Shown piece by piece: positions 19,228 to 29,124 of a stretch of DNA of 35,961 nucleotides. Both the position numbers and the translations under genes were made by a program. Origin of the DNA: Allomuricauda sp. Lineage in GTDB: Bacteria > Bacteroidota > Bacteroidia > Flavobacteriales > Flavobacteriaceae. Position 1 is the stretch's first letter. Every line of letters starts with the position of its first letter. A model generated the notes under the pieces. It was not told the DNA's origin. It did not search any database and saw only the letters and a program-made list of their open reading frames with translations. The stretch lies in NCBI GenBank assembly GCA_028289745.1, contig JANQOD010000122.1, forward strand, positions 1 through 35,961, in the 5' to 3' direction.

Positions 19228-21618
19228 ATGTTTAAAAATCAATTGAAAATCGCTTTGAGGAGCCTCTTGAAAAGAAAGGTGTTTTCTTTGATCAATATTG
19301 TAGGGTTGGCCATCGGTTTTGGCTGTGCCATCATTGTCTTTCTATTTGTCAGCCACCATTTGAGCTATGACAAATTCCACTTGAACGGTGACCGCATTTA
19401 CCGTTTTGTGACCGAAGAACAATTGGACGGTATCCATTATTCGGCCTCCGTGCCCCCCGGGTTCGCAAACGCTTTCAAGGAAGACTACGCCTATGCCGAA
19501 AAAATGGCCAAAGTAGTTTACTGGGGTGATGAGGTATTGACCATTGAAGATCGCAACCTAAAAATAAACATGGACGAAGAAGTGCGTTTTGTGGAGGCTG
19601 ATTTCTTTAACATTTTTAACTTTCCCCTGATCAATGGTTCACATGAAGTTCCCCTGAACGAGCCCAATACCGCCGTCATTACAGAAGATATGGCAGAACG
19701 CCTTTTCGGACAGGAAGAACCTGTTGGCAAAGCGTTTTTGTTTGGAAACAAAGAGCTTATCACGGTCACCGGAGTACTAAAAGAGTTTCCGGTTACCTCT
19801 GATTTCAAAAGCAGCATTTTTATTTCATTTCCTACGTTGAAATCCTTTTCACGTTTTATGTCAAGTGAGTCCTGGGGTGGTATTTCCACAAACCTAATGT
19901 GTTTTGGTTTGCTGCACCCAAATCAAGATATCGAAGCCATTGAAAAGAGTATAGTAGCTTACCCAGAAAAGTTTCGGCCGAATTCAAAGAACAAACATGT
20001 TTATAAACTTCAGCCCCTTTCAGAAATGCACTTGAACACCACATATGGTGGTGGAATCAACCGTTCTACCTTGTGGATTTTTTCATTGATTGGGGTGTTC
20101 ATCTTGGGTATGGCTTGCATCAATTTTGTCAATATATCAACAGGCCAGTCGCTGTACCGTTCAAAGGAAGTAGGGATGCGAAAAGTAGTTGGGGGTGTAA
20201 AAACCCAACTCTTTTGGCAGTTCATGATAGAAACCTTGCTCACCGGTTTTTTGGCCTTGCTGGCCGGCATTGGATTGTGTTTCTTGGTGTTGCCTTGGTT
20301 CAACTCTGTTTTTGAACTAACCCTGTCCATGGGATCACTCCTGAACATTGTTGCCATTGGCTTTATTCTGGCCCTTTTAGGTTTGGTCACATTTTTTGCC
20401 GGAAGTTATCCGGGGGTACTTATGGCAAGGGTAGCACCCATTTCAGCTCTAAAAAATCAGCTTTCCGCCAATGACATCGGCGGTTCAAATACACGAAAAG
20501 TTTTGGTCATTGCACAATTCACCATTGCCATCATTTTAATTGTGGGCACCGTTGTGGTGAACAAACAGTTGAGTTATGCCATGACCTCCGATTTGGGATA
20601 CGACCGTTCTGCCGTTGTGATGGTTGAAATTCCAACAAATGATGTTCTTCCTGTTCAAGTAGAGGGGCTGAAAGAGCGCTTGTCCAAATTTTCTGGAGTA
20701 GAAAAAATCAGTAGATGCTTGGCCTCACCAGGTGCCGCCTATTTAGAGTGGAGTACCAGTGTTCAATACAACAATAAGGCCGAAGCTGAAGAATTCAGCA
20801 TTATGGTAAAAGCTGGCGACAAAGACTACGTAGATACTTTTGGAATCCCGCTGGTCGCTGGCAGACATTTTGTAGAGAAAGACACCTTAGATGAGGTAAT
20901 GGTCAATGAAACCTTTGCCAGAAAAGTAGGGATTACCAATGTAAATGATTTGTTGGGAAAACAGATTGCCATTAATTCGGGCAGGGTTAAAGCGAGTATT
21001 GTTGGAGTAGTGTCCGACTTTCATGATCAATCTTTTGAAGGGAGCATTAATCCCGTTTTTATTGGGCCGCTTGTAGATGTCTATAATGAATTTGCCATTA
21101 AAATCAATATGGCACAGGCATCACAGACCCTTTCCGATATTGAAGCGGAATGGACCAAATTATTTCCGGAGTTCGTATTCAATTATGATTTCTTGGATGA
21201 ACGTGTAGCCGAGCAATATCAGAAAGAACAACAGTTTCTTTCGTTGACCAAGGCCTTCTCGCTATTGGCTATTTTAATCGGATGTTTGGGGGTATACGGA
21301 CTCATAAGTTTCTTTATTGGCCAAAAAACCAAGGAAATAGGTATCAGAAAAGTGCTGGGCAGCAACTTGGGTCAAATTTTGAAGCTGCTCACAAAAGACT
21401 TTGTGGTAATGATTTTGCTCGCCGGGGCAATTGCCTCGCCCATTGCTTGGCTTGTTATGAACCGGTGGCTCGAGAGCTATCAATATCGCACACAAATTTC
21501 ATGGTGGGTATTCGTTTTGGCCATCGGCGGGGTAATACTTATCACCATGACCACCATGGCCTACAAAACCATTAAAGCCGCCAATGCCGACCCGGTAAAA
21601 AGCTTACGCGCAGAATAG
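19228..21618 (+). CDS. FtsX/MacB-like ABC permease, array member 9
   Basis: This is a 796-residue permease starting MFKNQLKIALRSLLKRKVFS, 35 bp after member 8. TM1 is at about 18-42, TM2 near 282-302 (GMACINFVNISTGQS), the first coupling motif KEVGMRKVVGG near 313, TM5 near 424, and TM6 near 678 (LIGCLGVYGLISF, with Val-Tyr where others have Leu-Phe). The second coupling motif, KEIGIRKVLGSN, lies near 702. The tail is DPVKSLRAE. The segment before TM2 has GGGINRST and lacks the GKQVGGRI motif. The second periplasmic domain contains VMVNETFARKVG in the place where others have IxNExAxxxMG. No close partner within the visible array is evident. Confidence 0.95.
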   Translation: MFKNQLKIALRSLLKRKVFSLINIVGLAIGFGCAIIVFLFVSHHLSYDKFHLNGDRIYRFVTEEQLDGIHYSASVPPGFANAFKEDYAYAEKMAKVVYWGDEVLTIEDRNLKINMDEEVRFVEADFFNIFNFPLINGSHEVPLNEPNTAVITEDMAERLFGQEEPVGKAFLFGNKELITVTGVLKEFPVTSDFKSSIFISFPTLKSFSRFMSSESWGGISTNLMCFGLLHPNQDIEAIEKSIVAYPEKFRPNSKNKHVYKLQPLSEMHLNTTYGGGINRSTLWIFSLIGVFILGMACINFVNISTGQSLYRSKEVGMRKVVGGVKTQLFWQFMIETLLTGFLALLAGIGLCFLVLPWFNSVFELTLSMGSLLNIVAIGFILALLGLVTFFAGSYPGVLMARVAPISALKNQLSANDIGGSNTRKVLVIAQFTIAIILIVGTVVVNKQLSYAMTSDLGYDRSAVVMVEIPTNDVLPVQVEGLKERLSKFSGVEKISRCLASPGAAYLEWSTSVQYNNKAEAEEFSIMVKAGDKDYVDTFGIPLVAGRHFVEKDTLDEVMVNETFARKVGITNVNDLLGKQIAINSGRVKASIVGVVSDFHDQSFEGSINPVFIGPLVDVYNEFAIKINMAQASQTLSDIEAEWTKLFPEFVFNYDFLDERVAEQYQKEQQFLSLTKAFSLLAILIGCLGVYGLISFFIGQKTKEIGIRKVLGSNLGQILKLLTKDFVVMILLAGAIASPIAWLVMNRWLESYQYRTQISWWVFVLAIGGVILITMTTMAYKTIKAANADPVKSLRAE

Positions 21619-21644
21619 CCCAAAAGGTAATAAAAAGAACAATT

Positions 21645-24098
21645 ATGTTTAAAAACCACCTGAAAATCGCTTGGAGAAGCCTCTTAAAGAACAAAGTGTT
21701 TTCGGTCATTAATATTATTGGCCTATGCATTGGGCTATGTGCCGCCATGATCATCGGGGCCATAGTGTATTACGATCTTTCTTTTGACACCTTTCATAAC
21801 GACAAAAACAGAATATATAGGGTTTCCAGCGTCATTACATTCGGCGAAGATAGGTTTACCAACCGAGGGGCGGCACTTCCCTTGATGCAGGTTCTAAGAG
21901 ATAATGCTCCTGAAGTTGAGCTGGTCGTGCCTACCTTAAACGCCTATATCCAAATGGTGGAAAACCATAGAACCAATGCTAAGTTCAAAAATCCAACAGA
22001 TGTTATTTTTACTGATGACACCTATTTTCAGTTGTTGAAATACCCTTGGCTTGCCGGAGATCAAAAAACGGCCCTGTCACGACCGGGACAAATCGTCTTA
22101 ACAAAAGAAATGGCCAAAAAATACTTTCCGAATGCCCAAATGCAGCAAATTTTGGGGCAAAATTTGGTATATAACGATTCTATCCCGCTCACTGTAAGTG
22201 GTATTGTGTCTAGATTTACCGAAAAAAGTGATTTCACCTTTAAAGAATTTATTTCGTTGTCCTCCGCCCAACTATTTGGAAAGGAAAATGTGGCCTACTC
22301 TTCAAACTGGAACGACACCAGTTCTGACAATCAAATTTTCGTGAAATTAAAAGAGCGGGGCAACAAAGCTTCCCTACAGTCTCGCTTGAATGCCCTCGCC
22401 GCAGAACATAAGAACAAAGCCGACTGGGCCACAAATTTTGAGCGCTCCTTTAAATTGCAACCTTTGGCTGATTTCAGGTTTGGAGCACAACTTGATGTGC
22501 CTCCGCCGGGCAGCGTCCCCTATCGGTCAGATGTAAAGGTTCTTATGGCCTTAGGCTTTGTCGCACTGTTTCTGTTGCTATTGGGCTGTGCCAATTTTAT
22601 CAACCTCAACTCAGCACAGGCCTTAACAAGGGCCAAAGACATAGGCATACGAAAGACCTTGGGCAGTTCCAAAAAGCAAGTCATCCAACAGTTTTATTAT
22701 GAAACCTTGATTTTGACCACAATAGCGGCATTGCTGTCACTACTCATTGCTCCCTTATTGTTGAATCAATTTCAAGACCAATTACCTGTGGGCATCACAA
22801 TGGGCGTGCTGTATAAATGGCAGGGCCTTTTGGGCATAGTGGCCTTGATTTTCATGGTCAGTCTAATTTCCGGACTTTATCCGGCTTGGGTACTCTCTGG
22901 CTTTAATCCTGTCTCGGTGCTAAAAGGTCAGATGGTCAAGGGAACCAAGGGAACCCGATTACGAAAGGGGTTGACCGTTTTTCAGTTTGTGGTCGCCCAA
23001 GTGTTCATCATCGCCACTTTGGTAGTGGGAAAACAACTTTATTTCATTATGCATAAGGATATGGGCTTTAAAACCGAGAACATTGCATATGTGCACATTC
23101 CAAGGCCAAATAACACACCCCAAGTAAAAAAGGAACGGCTCTTTGGGGCGCTCAAAGATATTGAGGGTCTTTCCAACATTAGCTATGGTCGTGCCACACC
23201 TGCTTCAACCAATTATTGGACCACCATGTTGGGCCATTTTGATGAGCAAAAAGAGATGTTCCAAGATACCCAAATGTTGATAGGCGATCTCAACTACACC
23301 AAAACATATGATATACCCCTTATTGCCGGTCGAGAAAGGCTCAATGACAGTATAAAGGAATTTGTGGCCAACGAAGCTTTGGTCAAAGCCTTGGGCTATG
23401 AAAATCCTACAGACATTATTGGCACCAATCTAAAGTATGACACGGTAAATATTCAAGTGGTCGGTGTCATTGCCAATTTTAATCAGCACTCATTGCATTC
23501 TACCATAAAACCTATGGTGCTGACCGGCGATTGGAGCAGTAACCGATATTCCAATTTTACGAGCGTCCATTTTGATTTGGGCGATGATTCGCATCAGTGG
23601 TCAACAAGTATCAAGGCCATAGAGAAAGCTTGGGCATCAATTTATCCGGAAGAAGAGCTGGAAATCCATTATATGGACAATACCATAAAAGGATTCTACC
23701 AAAAAGAACGTCGGACCGTAAAACTCCTTCAATGGGCAACTGCCCTTGCCATCATCATCAGTTGTTTAGGATTGCTCGGTTTGGTCATTCATGGCACTGA
23801 AAGAAAGACTAAGGAAATCAGTATTCGAAAAGTGTTGGGTGCTTCATTGGCCCAATTGAATATGTTATTATGTAAAGAATTTGTGTTGTTGGTGGGCATT
23901 GCATTTGTCATTGCCGTGCCCTTGACATGGTATGGCCTTAACGACTGGTTACAAAATTTTGCCTTTAAAACCCATCTAAGTTGGTGGGTCTTTATTAGTG
24001 GAGGATTGGGCATGTTGATCATCGCACTTATGGTGGTCAGCATACGTACCCTATCGGCGGCGCGGGCCAACCCGATCAAAAGTTTGCGAACAGAGTAG
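21645..24098 (+). CDS. FtsX/MacB-like ABC permease, array member 10 (longest)
   Basis: This 817-residue permease is the longest of the array. It starts MFKNHLKIAWRSLLKNKVFS 26 bp after member 9. The extra length lies mainly in the first periplasmic domain, so TM2 begins only near 299 (LLLLGCANFINLNSAQALTRA). The first coupling motif, KDIGIRKTLGSS, is near 330 and has Asp for the usual Glu. TM5 is near 442, TM6 near 698, and the second coupling motif KEISIRKVLGAS near 723. Before TM2 it has a Pro-rich stretch, VPPPGSVPYRSDV, not seen in the others. TM5 is also distinctive, QFVVAQVFIIATLVVGKQ. The tail is NPIKSLRTE, ending in TAG and not TAA. It is followed by the longest gap in the array (158 bp). 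Confidence 0.95.
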   Translation: MFKNHLKIAWRSLLKNKVFSVINIIGLCIGLCAAMIIGAIVYYDLSFDTFHNDKNRIYRVSSVITFGEDRFTNRGAALPLMQVLRDNAPEVELVVPTLNAYIQMVENHRTNAKFKNPTDVIFTDDTYFQLLKYPWLAGDQKTALSRPGQIVLTKEMAKKYFPNAQMQQILGQNLVYNDSIPLTVSGIVSRFTEKSDFTFKEFISLSSAQLFGKENVAYSSNWNDTSSDNQIFVKLKERGNKASLQSRLNALAAEHKNKADWATNFERSFKLQPLADFRFGAQLDVPPPGSVPYRSDVKVLMALGFVALFLLLLGCANFINLNSAQALTRAKDIGIRKTLGSSKKQVIQQFYYETLILTTIAALLSLLIAPLLLNQFQDQLPVGITMGVLYKWQGLLGIVALIFMVSLISGLYPAWVLSGFNPVSVLKGQMVKGTKGTRLRKGLTVFQFVVAQVFIIATLVVGKQLYFIMHKDMGFKTENIAYVHIPRPNNTPQVKKERLFGALKDIEGLSNISYGRATPASTNYWTTMLGHFDEQKEMFQDTQMLIGDLNYTKTYDIPLIAGRERLNDSIKEFVANEALVKALGYENPTDIIGTNLKYDTVNIQVVGVIANFNQHSLHSTIKPMVLTGDWSSNRYSNFTSVHFDLGDDSHQWSTSIKAIEKAWASIYPEEELEIHYMDNTIKGFYQKERRTVKLLQWATALAIIISCLGLLGLVIHGTERKTKEISIRKVLGASLAQLNMLLCKEFVLLVGIAFVIAVPLTWYGLNDWLQNFAFKTHLSWWVFISGGLGMLIIALMVVSIRTLSAARANPIKSLRTE

Positions 24099-24256
24099 AT
24101 CTGCTAATTTTAGTTGTAAATACATTAGACAAACACTGTCAAAATATTTTACAGCAATATCTTCGATATTTGATTTAAAAAACTACAAATCAGTCTATTG
24201 TGATTTTGGCATGATAATCGTTTTTTTAATGATACTCAATCAAAATACGAGCAGTC
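24099..24256 (+). promoter_or_regulatory. Longest intra-array gap, candidate internal promoter region
   Basis: This 158-bp AT-rich spacer contains the inverted repeat AATATC-TTC-GATATT at 24156-24170. GATATTTG at 24165-24172 overlaps it and differs at one base from the Bacteroidota minus-7 consensus TAnnTTTG. I see no good minus-33 TTTG at the proper distance. The idea of an internal promoter rests mainly on the unusual length and base composition of the gap. The spacer ends in the leader CGAGCAGTC shared with members 5 and 6. Confidence 0.3.
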
Positions 24257-26644
24257 ATGTTCAAAAACCATATCAAAATAGCTTGGAGGAACCTAACAAA
24301 GAACAAACAGTACGCGGTCATCAATTTGGCTGGGCTCAGCGTTGGTATGGCCTGCTATATTCTTATTGCCCTTTTCATTCAGTTCGAACTAAGTTATGAC
24401 AGACATCACCAGAAGGCAGATCGTATTTACCGAATCGCACAACAACAACCTGGTAATGAATATAGGGGCACGGACAAGTTTGCACTGGCACCGTTGCCGT
24501 TATCTGAGGCCTTGGTTTTAGACTATCCTGAAGTTGAAGCGGTGACCAATGTCAATCAAGATTTCACACTATTGATTAAGGGGGAAGAATCTTTCGGGGA
24601 ACAAGGGTTAGCCACCGATTCCCATTTTTTTGATGTTTTCAGTGTTCCTTTGGTTCAAGGTAATCGCAACGATATACTTAATGATCCCAATACCATTGTA
24701 CTGACCGAATCACTATCAAAAAAACTGTTTGGAACAGATTCTCCCCTGGGCAAATCAATACTGTACGCCAGAAATAGAAACATGACGGTAGTGGGTATCG
24801 TTCCCGATCCCCCAAAAAACCAGCATTTGAACTATAGTTATATCATCTCATATAAAATCAGGGGCTATTACCCCAATGATGTGGGAAACTGGGTCAGCAA
24901 CAATTATCATGCTTATCTGGCATTGAAAGAAGGTAGCGATTATCTTACACTTCAAGAAAAGATGAAGCGCTATGATGAAATAGCAAAACCGGGCTATGAA
25001 CAATTGGGGTTTAATTTTTATCCCCATTACTTTCTCCAGCCGCTAAAGGACATCCACTTGCATTCCAATATGAACATGGAAATCGGAGCCAATGGAGACA
25101 TTCGATATGTGTACCTGTTTGGGGCCATAGCACTGATCATACTTTTTCTGGCATCCATAAACTACATAAATCTGGCAACCGCCAAGTCTGCTCAACGTGC
25201 CAAAGAAGTTGGGGTATCAAAAGTGCTGGGCGCAAAAAAAAGAAATCTTACCGTACAGTTTCTCGCTGAGTCTTTTTTGCTTACCATAGCGAGTGTATTG
25301 ATTGCCATTGGAATTACTTTTTTGGTCCTTCCGTTTTTCAATACATTATTGGCACAGGAAATTCCTTTTGATGTGGTCGGAAGCTGGTGGATAATTGCCT
25401 TAATGATTTTTGTCGCCCTCTTAATCGGTGTACTTTCAGGCCTGTATCCTGCCCTGTTCTTATCGGCCCTTAGCCCTGTGAGGGCATTAAAAGGAGATTT
25501 CATGAAAAGTCACAAGAATGGTAGTTTTTTGAGAAATGCACTGGTCGTGGGGCAGTTTATTGTTGCCGTTTCGTTGGCCATAGGCAGTATCGTCATACAT
25601 CAACAACTTTCCTATATCCAAAACAAGAAGCTGGGTTATACCAAGGAACAGATTGTACACGTACCTTATTTTCAAAACGAAATCTCAGCGAAAAGAGACG
25701 TAATTCGGAATCAGTTATTAAGCCATCCAAAAATCAATAAAGTGTCTATAAGCACACAGTTGCCCATGAATATTACCAGTCAAGGAATTGTGAGCGAATG
25801 GGAGGGCAACAAAGGAGACGAAGACCTTTATATCTACAGGTGTTATGTTGACCATCACTTCATCGATCTTTTTGAAATGGAAATTGTAGAGGGGCGCACG
25901 TTCTCAAATAAAATTCCGTCTGATTCATCGGCTGCCTATATTTTAAATGAATCGGCCCTAAAAAAAATGGGCTGGAAAACCGCAGCAGGCAAAAAGTTCA
26001 GGGACGGAACCGTTATCGGGGTTGTAAAGGACTTTCACTTACAAACTTTTGATTTGACCATTGAACCCCTTTTTATGACCATGCCAAGTATTGCCCAATT
26101 GGACAATTTTGGCCAGGTCATCCTAAAGATGGATACAGAAGATTTTGCCAGTACGAAAGGTTTTATTGAAAAGACCATGAAGGCCGTGGTGCCCATGGTC
26201 AATTATGAGGCCCGTTTTATGGAAGATTCCTATGCCCAACTCTACGATAAGGAAGCCCGATTGGGAAAGGCGTTCAGGGTATTTACCTTGTTGGCCCTAT
26301 TTATAGCCGCTATGGGATTATTCGGACTTGTTTCCTTCAATGTGGTTCAACGCACCAAAGAAATTGGAATACGCAAGGTTTTGGGTTCTTCAGTCATTGG
26401 AATTGTTAATTTAGTCGCCAAAGACTTCCTAAAACTTGTTCTTCTGGCAATTGTTCTAGCCGTGCCAATAGCCTTTTTGGTTATGAATGATTGGCTGCAA
26501 GATTATGCCTATAGAACAAAAATTCAATGGTGGGTATTTCTTTTGGTGGGCATTGCTACAATCGGTATTTCGTTTATCACTATTTATTTTCAAAGTTTTA
26601 AAGCTGCTTCAAGTAATCCCGTAGAAATTCTACGAACCGAATAA
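24257..26644 (+). CDS. FtsX/MacB-like ABC permease, array member 11 (resembles 1)
   Basis: This is a 795-residue permease starting MFKNHIKIAWRNLTKNKQYA after the CGAGCAGTC leader. TM1 is at about 20-40, TM2 near 284-304 (FLASINYINLATAKSAQRA), TM5 near 428 and TM6 near 675. The second coupling motif KEIGIRKVLGSS lies near 700. The first coupling motif, KEVGVSKVLGAKK near 316, has Ser in place of Arg, as also seen in member 4. NYINLATA and the GANGD segment before TM2 match the NYINLATA and GPNGN of member 1, so the two form a subgroup although they lie at opposite ends of the visible array. The tail is NPVEILRTE. Synteny with member 12 mirrors that of members 1 and 3. Confidence 0.95.
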   Translation: MFKNHIKIAWRNLTKNKQYAVINLAGLSVGMACYILIALFIQFELSYDRHHQKADRIYRIAQQQPGNEYRGTDKFALAPLPLSEALVLDYPEVEAVTNVNQDFTLLIKGEESFGEQGLATDSHFFDVFSVPLVQGNRNDILNDPNTIVLTESLSKKLFGTDSPLGKSILYARNRNMTVVGIVPDPPKNQHLNYSYIISYKIRGYYPNDVGNWVSNNYHAYLALKEGSDYLTLQEKMKRYDEIAKPGYEQLGFNFYPHYFLQPLKDIHLHSNMNMEIGANGDIRYVYLFGAIALIILFLASINYINLATAKSAQRAKEVGVSKVLGAKKRNLTVQFLAESFLLTIASVLIAIGITFLVLPFFNTLLAQEIPFDVVGSWWIIALMIFVALLIGVLSGLYPALFLSALSPVRALKGDFMKSHKNGSFLRNALVVGQFIVAVSLAIGSIVIHQQLSYIQNKKLGYTKEQIVHVPYFQNEISAKRDVIRNQLLSHPKINKVSISTQLPMNITSQGIVSEWEGNKGDEDLYIYRCYVDHHFIDLFEMEIVEGRTFSNKIPSDSSAAYILNESALKKMGWKTAAGKKFRDGTVIGVVKDFHLQTFDLTIEPLFMTMPSIAQLDNFGQVILKMDTEDFASTKGFIEKTMKAVVPMVNYEARFMEDSYAQLYDKEARLGKAFRVFTLLALFIAAMGLFGLVSFNVVQRTKEIGIRKVLGSSVIGIVNLVAKDFLKLVLLAIVLAVPIAFLVMNDWLQDYAYRTKIQWWVFLLVGIATIGISFITIYFQSFKAASSNPVEILRTE

Positions 26645-26723
26645 GTTGAATCATTTAACAATTAAAATAACGGTACCACCAAAAAACAGACACTTTTTGA
26701 GCCATCACCATAAACCCTAAAAA

Positions 26724-29102
26724 ATGTTTAAGCACAATATTTTATTGTATTTAAGAAAAACCCAAAAGCACAAAAGTACCTTTTTCATCAACTTGGTAGG
26801 TTTATCATCGGGCTTGGCCTGTGTGTTGTTGGTGTATCTCTGGGTGTCTGATGAACTTGCGATGGATACCTTTCATGAGCACGATGAGCGACTGTACCAA
26901 GTACGTAGAAATGTGCCGGTGGCCCCAGGAGAATTGGCCACCTTCTCTACAAATTCAAGTCTAATGCTCACCGCCTTGCAAGAGGAGGTGCCGGAAGTGG
27001 AATTGGCGACAGCGGTCTACGAACTTAGCAATATGTCTCGCTTAGAAGCCGAAGACAAAAAAATAAGTGCCCCTGGTGTAATGGCAAGTCAAGACTTTTT
27101 CAAGGTGTTTTCGTACCCTTTACTTTCAGGGGATAAAAACACAGCCCTAACCGACGTAAATACCGTGGTCATTTCGAGGGAACTGGCAACCAGCTTTTTT
27201 GGCGAAGAAATTGACCCTATGGGCAAAACAATTGCCATTAAAGATGGAGAAGAAGAAATCGACGAGGTTTTTACCATATCTGGAGTTTTTGAGATACCGC
27301 AAAACGCTTCACGGCAATTCGATTTTATCTTACCCTACAAGACCTTTCTTAAATATAGAGATCCAGATGATATAGCATGGTATAGTAATAGTTCAAATGT
27401 CTATGTTCTTTTAGCGCCCAAAACAGATATCAAGGCGTTCAACGAAAAGATGGCAGGTTTTGTATCAAAACGTCACAAGTATGTAAAGGGCGAACAAGTG
27501 TTGTTTACCAAATACAGCGACAACTACCTGAGGGGAAATTATGAAAATGGAAAACAAGTCGGTGGGCGAATCAATTATGTAATGCTATTTTCGATTGTGG
27601 CCCTTTTCGTGCTATCCATTGCGTGCATCAATTTCATGAACCTATCTACGGCAAGGGCTACAAGAAGATTGAAGGAAGTAGGGATCAAAAAGGCAATCGG
27701 TGCCAATAGAGAATCGTTGATCATTCAGTTTCTTTCTGAATCGGTCTTACTGTCTTTCTTTTCGTTAGGGTGTGCCGTTCTTGTCGTATTGCTTTTATTA
27801 CCGTGGTTCAATACCATTACCGGTAAAGAGCTCACGTTCGCCATTGAACCTCAAGTGGTACTTGTACTTTTCTTAATCGCGCTATTGACCGGACTGGTTT
27901 CTGGAAGTTACCCTGCGTTGTATTTGACAAAGTTCAGCGCTGTAAAAGTTTTGAAGGGAAAAATCAATACCTCCTTCGGGGAACTTTTGGCCCGCAAAGG
28001 ATTGGTCATTTTTCAATTTAGTATCTCCATTTTATTGATTGTTGCGGTCGGTGTCATTTATATGCAACTGGACTACATGCAATCAAAAAATCTGGGTTAT
28101 GACAAAGACAACGTCATGATTTTTGGGATACAGGATGGATTGATCGATAAAGTTGATGTCTTTCTTGAACAAGCAAAACAACTGCCCGGAGTGGTCAATG
28201 CGACCTACATGCAAGGCGGAATGACGAATTTCAACAATGCCTCAGGAGGGCATTCTTGGCCCGGTCAAACCGAAGAGTCAAAGTATATTACGTTTAGACA
28301 TGCCCATGTAGGTCCAGAATTCATAGAAACGATGGGAATCGAATTGAAGGAAGGAAGAACCTACCTCAATGAAAAACCCAATAACGAATCAAAAATTATA
28401 TTGAATGAGACGGCCGTTGAGGTCATGGGGCTTGAAAACCCTATTGGGACAGTAATTGATATGCGGGGACCAAATCGGGAAATCATTGGTGTGGTAAAAG
28501 ACTTCAATATTCAATCCCTGTACAATGAAATTGCCCCCATGGCACTGTTGTGCAGAACGGAATGGATCAGCAATTTAGTGGTCAAGATCAAGGCAGGCGA
28601 AGAAAAAACTGCCATTGCTTCCCTAGAAAAGCTCTACAACGAATTCAGTCCTGGGCTTACCTTCGATTTTCGCTTTTTAGACAATCAATACCAAGAGCTA
28701 TATCGGTCAGAGCAACGCGTATCAACGCTTTCAAAATACTTTGCCGCAATGGCCATTTTGATTTCTTGCTTGGGCCTTTTCGGTTTGGCCGCTTTTTCCG
28801 CAGAAAGAAGGAGAAAGGAAATCAGCATCAGGAAGGTGCTCGGGCAAACGGTTTCGCAAGTAACCGTAATGCTTTCCGGTGAATTCATGAAATTGGTTTT
28901 TATTTCAATATTGGTTGCCTTACCTTTTGCATACCTTTTGGCAACAAATTGGCTTTCACAGTTTGCCTACAAAATTTCACTACATGCGGGATATTTTATA
29001 GGTGCTGGGCTTGTGGCCATAGTGATTGCGCTGCTAACCGTTGGAAGCCAAGCAATAAATGCGGCGAACAAAAATCCGGTTCACGCCCTTAAAGACGAAT
29101 AA
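26724..29102 (+). CDS. FtsX/MacB-like ABC permease, array member 12 (pair with 3)
   Basis: This is a 792-residue permease starting MFKHNILLYLRKTQKHKSTF. TM1 is at about 20-42 (FINLVGLSSGLACVLLV, nearly the FINMVGLSTGLACTLLI type of member 3). TM2 is near 287, the first coupling motif KEVGIKKAIGAN near 318, TM5 near 425, TM6 near 674 and the second coupling motif RRRKEISIRKVLGQ near 695. It carries ENGKQVGGRINYV before TM2. The tail NPVHALKDE resembles that of member 8. The C-terminal 130 residues are close to those of member 3, so these two are clear paralogues separated by eight other copies. It is the last permease, 22 bp before the ATPase gene, which supports cotranscription with it. Confidence 0.95.
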   Translation: MFKHNILLYLRKTQKHKSTFFINLVGLSSGLACVLLVYLWVSDELAMDTFHEHDERLYQVRRNVPVAPGELATFSTNSSLMLTALQEEVPEVELATAVYELSNMSRLEAEDKKISAPGVMASQDFFKVFSYPLLSGDKNTALTDVNTVVISRELATSFFGEEIDPMGKTIAIKDGEEEIDEVFTISGVFEIPQNASRQFDFILPYKTFLKYRDPDDIAWYSNSSNVYVLLAPKTDIKAFNEKMAGFVSKRHKYVKGEQVLFTKYSDNYLRGNYENGKQVGGRINYVMLFSIVALFVLSIACINFMNLSTARATRRLKEVGIKKAIGANRESLIIQFLSESVLLSFFSLGCAVLVVLLLLPWFNTITGKELTFAIEPQVVLVLFLIALLTGLVSGSYPALYLTKFSAVKVLKGKINTSFGELLARKGLVIFQFSISILLIVAVGVIYMQLDYMQSKNLGYDKDNVMIFGIQDGLIDKVDVFLEQAKQLPGVVNATYMQGGMTNFNNASGGHSWPGQTEESKYITFRHAHVGPEFIETMGIELKEGRTYLNEKPNNESKIILNETAVEVMGLENPIGTVIDMRGPNREIIGVVKDFNIQSLYNEIAPMALLCRTEWISNLVVKIKAGEEKTAIASLEKLYNEFSPGLTFDFRFLDNQYQELYRSEQRVSTLSKYFAAMAILISCLGLFGLAAFSAERRRKEISIRKVLGQTVSQVTVMLSGEFMKLVFISILVALPFAYLLATNWLSQFAYKISLHAGYFIGAGLVAIVIALLTVGSQAINAANKNPVHALKDE

Positions 29103-29124
29103 AACAACTAAAAAAGACAGAATT

